A stretch of 9,138 bases of DNA from Thomasclavelia spiroformis (GTDB lineage Bacteria > Bacillota_I > Bacilli_A > Erysipelotrichales > Coprobacillaceae), in the NCBI GenBank assembly GCA_018369555.1, contig JAGZCC010000077.1, positions 1 through 9,138 on the forward strand, in the 5' to 3' direction. The position numbers were made by a program, and so were the translations under genes. The number at the start of each line of letters is the position of its first letter. Position 1 is the stretch's first letter. The notes beneath the pieces were generated by a model. The model made no database searches and had not been told where the DNA came from. It saw only the letters and a program-made list of their open reading frames with translations. Below, piece after piece: positions 6,387 through 9,138 of this stretch.

Positions 6387-7901
6387 TTACTTTTTTTTTA
6401 ATTTTACTATTATTTCCCTTACAACCGTTTTTTCATAATTATTCATCCCATGTATATAAAGTAAAATACCATCTATTAATATAAAAATAATACATTTGAT
6501 AATGAACGTAAATCTATTTGTAGTAATTATCATTTCTACAGGAATCACAATGATCCCAGCAATAATACAACTTGATATAATTCCTTTGCTTACTTCTTTG
6601 AAAAAACGTATAATTTCAAAATCAAATATTTTATACATATATGCATTTAATATTATTCCATTTCCCACTAATACTGATATTGCTGTTCCAAAAGCAGCAC
6701 CAAAATATCCAATTTTTTTTATAAAAAAGATTGATAATAAGATATTAATACCTGACATTACCAATAAAATAATTGATCTACCCATTTTTTTTAACATCGA
6801 ATCTAAAACAGCATTTCCTGTAGATTGGATTAATGAAACCGTCATTGGCAAGATTAAAATTAAAGTTATGTAATAAACCTCAATTTTATCATTTCCTACC
6901 CAAATACTTATAAAACTTTTCCCTAAAACAATAAAAGCAATTATTACACTCATTGCACCCATTAACTGAAAACGTCCAGTTCTTATTATCAAATCAGTCA
7001 GTTCTCTACCACTTGCTCCATTTTCTACCATTTTAGCAACATGCGGTACAAAAACGTTTCCTACAATACTAGTCATACTACAATAGCATGTATATATAGT
7101 AAGTGCTATAGAATAAATCGTAACTAAATTAGGCTTTACCATTGCCCCCAATATTATACTATCTAAATTTTGATTTATTTGATTAACAATTGCTTGTAAA
7201 AATACAGCAACTGAAAATGCAAATGTACTATAAAACAACTTTTTATCAAAATAGTAATATTTAATTTTAATATGTAAATTATTTAAACAGTAAAAAATTT
7301 CAAAAATTATTAACACTACATTAATCAATAGATCTGTTAATACAATCGAAATAGATTTATACCCAGCACTTAGAAGAATTATTAATATACATACCCTTGC
7401 AATGTATCTAAAAATTTTAATACTACCTGATACAATAAATTTTTCATTCCCGTTAATCATTCCAGTAAAAAGATCATTAAATATCGTAACAGAAATATTG
7501 ATCACAAGAATAATATACATTTTTTTTATTAAGATAATTTGTTGTAGAGTCATTGTTGACTTATATAAATCATCTATTCCAAAAGATATAATGTATCCTA
7601 TAAAAAGTATTAATAGAGACAAAAAAATAGATATTATCAATGACATAGCCAAAAAATTTTCTTGTTCATGCTTTTTAGCATTATCTGTACTACATTTAGC
7701 TATAATTATTGACACTAAGGTCCCTATTCCAAATGTCATAATAGACAGCGAGCCTGCAAAAGATTGAACAATACGATATATACCATATTCAACATTACCT
7801 AATGATGAAATTAAAAATGGTGTAAAAAATAGTGAAATCAGCATATTTAATACCGTAGAAATATATGATAAAATTATTCCTGCTTTTCTTTGATTTTGCA
7901 T
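6387..7901 (-). CDS. wzx: Polysaccharide flippase, Wzx/MOP family
   Basis: A 504-residue integral membrane protein with about 12-14 hydrophobic segments along its whole length (for example 8-32, 84-107, 127-147, 167-205, 224-240, 315-335, 376-394, 400-420, 438-458 and 466-484). Short charged loops and a lysine-rich C-terminus separate or follow them. FFTPFLISSLGNVEYGIYR near residues 25-43 and KKIGYFGAAFGTAIS (395-409) are typical of polysaccharide exporters of the MATE/MOP superfamily. These move undecaprenyl-linked repeat units across the membrane. The gene starts 6 bases after the upstream stop. Its likely site, AAGGA, lies at a long 14-base spacing inside the preceding gene. A Wzy-type polymerase must be elsewhere. 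Two A-runs (9 bases near the 3' end at 6391-6399, 8 bases at 6713-6720) are possible slippage points. The substrate cannot be told from sequence. Confidence 0.9.
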   Translation of the reverse strand: MQNQRKAGIILSYISTVLNMLISLFFTPFLISSLGNVEYGIYRIVQSFAGSLSIMTFGIGTLVSIIIAKCSTDNAKKHEQENFLAMSLIISIFLSLLILFIGYIISFGIDDLYKSTMTLQQIILIKKMYIILVINISVTIFNDLFTGMINGNEKFIVSGSIKIFRYIARVCILIILLSAGYKSISIVLTDLLINVVLIIFEIFYCLNNLHIKIKYYYFDKKLFYSTFAFSVAVFLQAIVNQINQNLDSIILGAMVKPNLVTIYSIALTIYTCYCSMTSIVGNVFVPHVAKMVENGASGRELTDLIIRTGRFQLMGAMSVIIAFIVLGKSFISIWVGNDKIEVYYITLILILPMTVSLIQSTGNAVLDSMLKKMGRSIILLVMSGINILLSIFFIKKIGYFGAAFGTAISVLVGNGIILNAYMYKIFDFEIIRFFKEVSKGIISSCIIAGIIVIPVEMIITTNRFTFIIKCIIFILIDGILLYIHGMNNYEKTVVREIIVKLKKK

Positions 7902-7907
7902 ATGTTT

Positions 7908-9035
7908 TTAATTATTCCTTATAAATAATCTTTTTAGCTTCCTCTTAAATTTAAGTTTCCATGGTATATGAACATATTTATTTGTTACTTTTCTAAAGTT
8001 TTTATCATTAATCTCTTTAAAAAAGTCACCTCTATTATTTGGTAAGTATGCTGATTTACTTATTGTTGAATTTTTATTAATAATTTTTTTTAACTCTACT
8101 TTCTCGTATTTGATATTTTCTTTTACACTATTAAATAATTTTTTTCCTTTTTCACTATTTATAAAAATTAAAGATGTACCTTTCGAATTATATAAATCAG
8201 GATAGCTATCTTTAACACCCCAAAAATCAGCTAAAGTTATATCACTTCTCCTAGTAATTGTTTTATAATGACACTTATAACATGATGGCCTTAATGAATA
8301 ATTATTTAAAAATAGTTTAATGTAGTCATTATCAATTCCTTGTTGGCTAAAATAATTATCTATAGTAAAAGAATATCTTTCCCAGCTAATTTTTTTATCT
8401 CTAAAAGAAATTTTTGCATCTTTATCTAAATTAAACCTTTTTAGATAAGAATCCCATATCATAGGTGAAGGTACACCATGACAAATAATATCTTGACAAA
8501 TTAAATTTTTGTAATCTCTTTTTAAAAAATGCAAAAGTCCCTCAATTTGACATGGAGTCCCAGAAAAATAAACTATTTTTCCATTTTCGAGAATTTCTTT
8601 TGCTTTTTTATAACTCGCTCCTATATTACTTTGAACATATTTTGATCCGCGCATTAATTTTAAATCTTCAGTTTTTGTTATTTCCAAATGTACAACATTA
8701 AATTTGCTGTCAAATACTGCACCAAAAACTGTACCACCTAACTCTATGACTTTAGAAGACAATTCAGTAAATAATCCACCCGATGAGCTTTCAAGTAAAT
8801 TTTTTTTATTTAAACTATACCCTCCATAAACTAATGGCGTGTTTTCAACAGCCGTAAAATTAATAATTGGACAGCTTTTTATACATATTTCACAATTAAT
8901 ACATTTATCATTATTGACTACTGGATACCAGAATCCTTCTTCATCAGTTTTCATTTCTATGCACTGAACTGGGCAAGCATTTTCACATGCATAACATCCA
9001 GTACAATTTGACTTTTCATCAATATTTATATGCAA
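7908..9035 (-). CDS. Iron-sulfur protein, F420 hydrogenase beta-subunit family
   Basis: A 375-residue protein of the coenzyme F420 hydrogenase/dehydrogenase beta-subunit family, in the form common in polysaccharide clusters. The N-terminus carries two ferredoxin-type 4Fe-4S motifs: Cys11, 14, 17, 21 followed by Pro, and Cys45, 48, 51, 55 followed by Pro. FrhB-like segments follow: SSSGG (83-87), FSGTPCQI (157-164), CQDIICHGVP (180-189), a CxxC pair (Cys252, Cys255) and DITLADFWG (265-273). The C-terminus is strongly basic. Family members often sit beside polysaccharide pyruvyl transferases, but their reaction there is not established; a redox role in sugar modification is inference. No ATG is available. 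An upstream in-frame TGA leaves TTG (9033-9035) as the only plausible start, preceded by AGGA (9042-9045) at 6 bases. Cytoplasmic, with no membrane segment. It is the first full gene of the window's operon part. Confidence 0.9.
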   Translation of the reverse strand: MHINIDEKSNCTGCYACENACPVQCIEMKTDEEGFWYPVVNNDKCINCEICIKSCPIINFTAVENTPLVYGGYSLNKKNLLESSSGGLFTELSSKVIELGGTVFGAVFDSKFNVVHLEITKTEDLKLMRGSKYVQSNIGASYKKAKEILENGKIVYFSGTPCQIEGLLHFLKRDYKNLICQDIICHGVPSPMIWDSYLKRFNLDKDAKISFRDKKISWERYSFTIDNYFSQQGIDNDYIKLFLNNYSLRPSCYKCHYKTITRRSDITLADFWGVKDSYPDLYNSKGTSLIFINSEKGKKLFNSVKENIKYEKVELKKIINKNSTISKSAYLPNNRGDFFKEINDKNFRKVTNKYVHIPWKLKFKRKLKRLFIRNN

Positions 9036-9085
9036 ACTATATCCTGGTATATTGTAATTGACTCATTTAATTGGTCATTACACAC
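9026..9085 (-). CDS. Possible 19-codon ORF overlapping the next gene start
   Basis: A GTG at 9083-9085 follows an excellent site (AGGAG then 8 bases, in 9090-9098) and opens a 19-codon frame, MCNDQLNESITIYQDIVCI, that stops at 9026-9028. Its end overlaps the TTG start of the iron-sulfur gene in another frame. The binding site is much stronger than that gene's own AGGA. The ORF could deliver ribosomes to the TTG by coupling, or be a non-functional leftover. No family can be assigned at this length. Confidence 0.25.
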   Translation of the reverse strand: MCNDQLNESITIYQDIVCI

Positions 9086-9138
9086 TATACCTTCTCCTCT
9101 CTATCAACTTTATTTATCCGTAGTTGATGACGGTTTTG
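9085..9138 (-). CDS. Possible 3' end of the upstream gene (partial)
   Basis: From the right edge, one minus-strand frame stays open for 17 codons (ending RINKVDREEKV) to a TAG at 9085-9087. The other two frames stop after 7-8 codons. The TAG shares its last base with the GTG of the 19-codon ORF, and an AGGAG site lies inside this frame, the layout of adjacent coupled genes. The product is unknown, and the length is too short to exclude chance. Confidence 0.3.
   Translation of the reverse strand, partial: QNRHQLRINKVDREEKV

Noticed and set aside
6496..6873. Plus-strand open frame of 125 codons.
   Set aside because: Antisense to the flippase gene. Its hydrophobic residues arise from the opposite strand of membrane-segment codons, and no binding site was seen.
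7402..7767. Plus-strand open frame of 121 codons.
   Set aside because: Also antisense to the flippase gene, with no independent support.

Overview
The window is very AT-rich (roughly 30% GC by eye). It uses AGGAG-type ribosome binding sites and ordinary TAA/TGA/TAG stops, and its proteins are rich in Lys, Asn and Ile. This points to a low-GC Bacillota. A gut lineage such as Erysipelotrichia would fit, but that is inference and not proven here. All well-supported genes are on the minus strand, so transcription runs from the right edge to the left.

The main content is the distal part of a surface polysaccharide (capsule-type) operon, about 8.3 kb. In transcription order it holds: a possible 3' end of an upstream gene (9085-9138); an iron-sulfur protein of the coenzyme F420 hydrogenase beta-subunit family (7908-9035); a Wzx-type flippase (6387-7901); a UDP-glucose 6-dehydrogenase (5176-6342); and the three enzymes capE, capF and capG (5160 down to 1590). 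Together CapE, CapF and CapG convert UDP-GlcNAc into UDP-N-acetyl-L-fucosamine. A 267-residue unrecognised acidic protein (785-1588) starts one base after the capG stop. The predicted polymer therefore contains L-FucNAc and probably glucuronic acid. No glycosyltransferase, polymerase or chain-length regulator lies inside the window, so these are expected to the right of it.

The operon ends at a strong intrinsic terminator (722-768). Inside it, the only large intergenic gap (2775-2969, between capF and capG) carries a perfect 15-bp inverted repeat with a 3-nt loop just upstream of the capG ribosome binding site. It may also hold a decayed coding stretch.

The left 720 bases contain no intact gene but are not featureless. 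At 525-690 there is a mutated relic of the 3' end of a second, diverged capF gene, with one frameshift and one Trp-to-stop change. At 143-391 there is a broken reading frame of unknown family. At the left edge a sigma-A-like promoter, a ribosome binding site and a start codon indicate a new minus-strand gene leaving the window. This junk zone looks like the scar of an earlier polysaccharide cassette, and is the most informative unexplained part of the window. I did not find a clearly new biological system. The best leads are the capF relic, the hairpin before capG and the unrecognised terminal gene.
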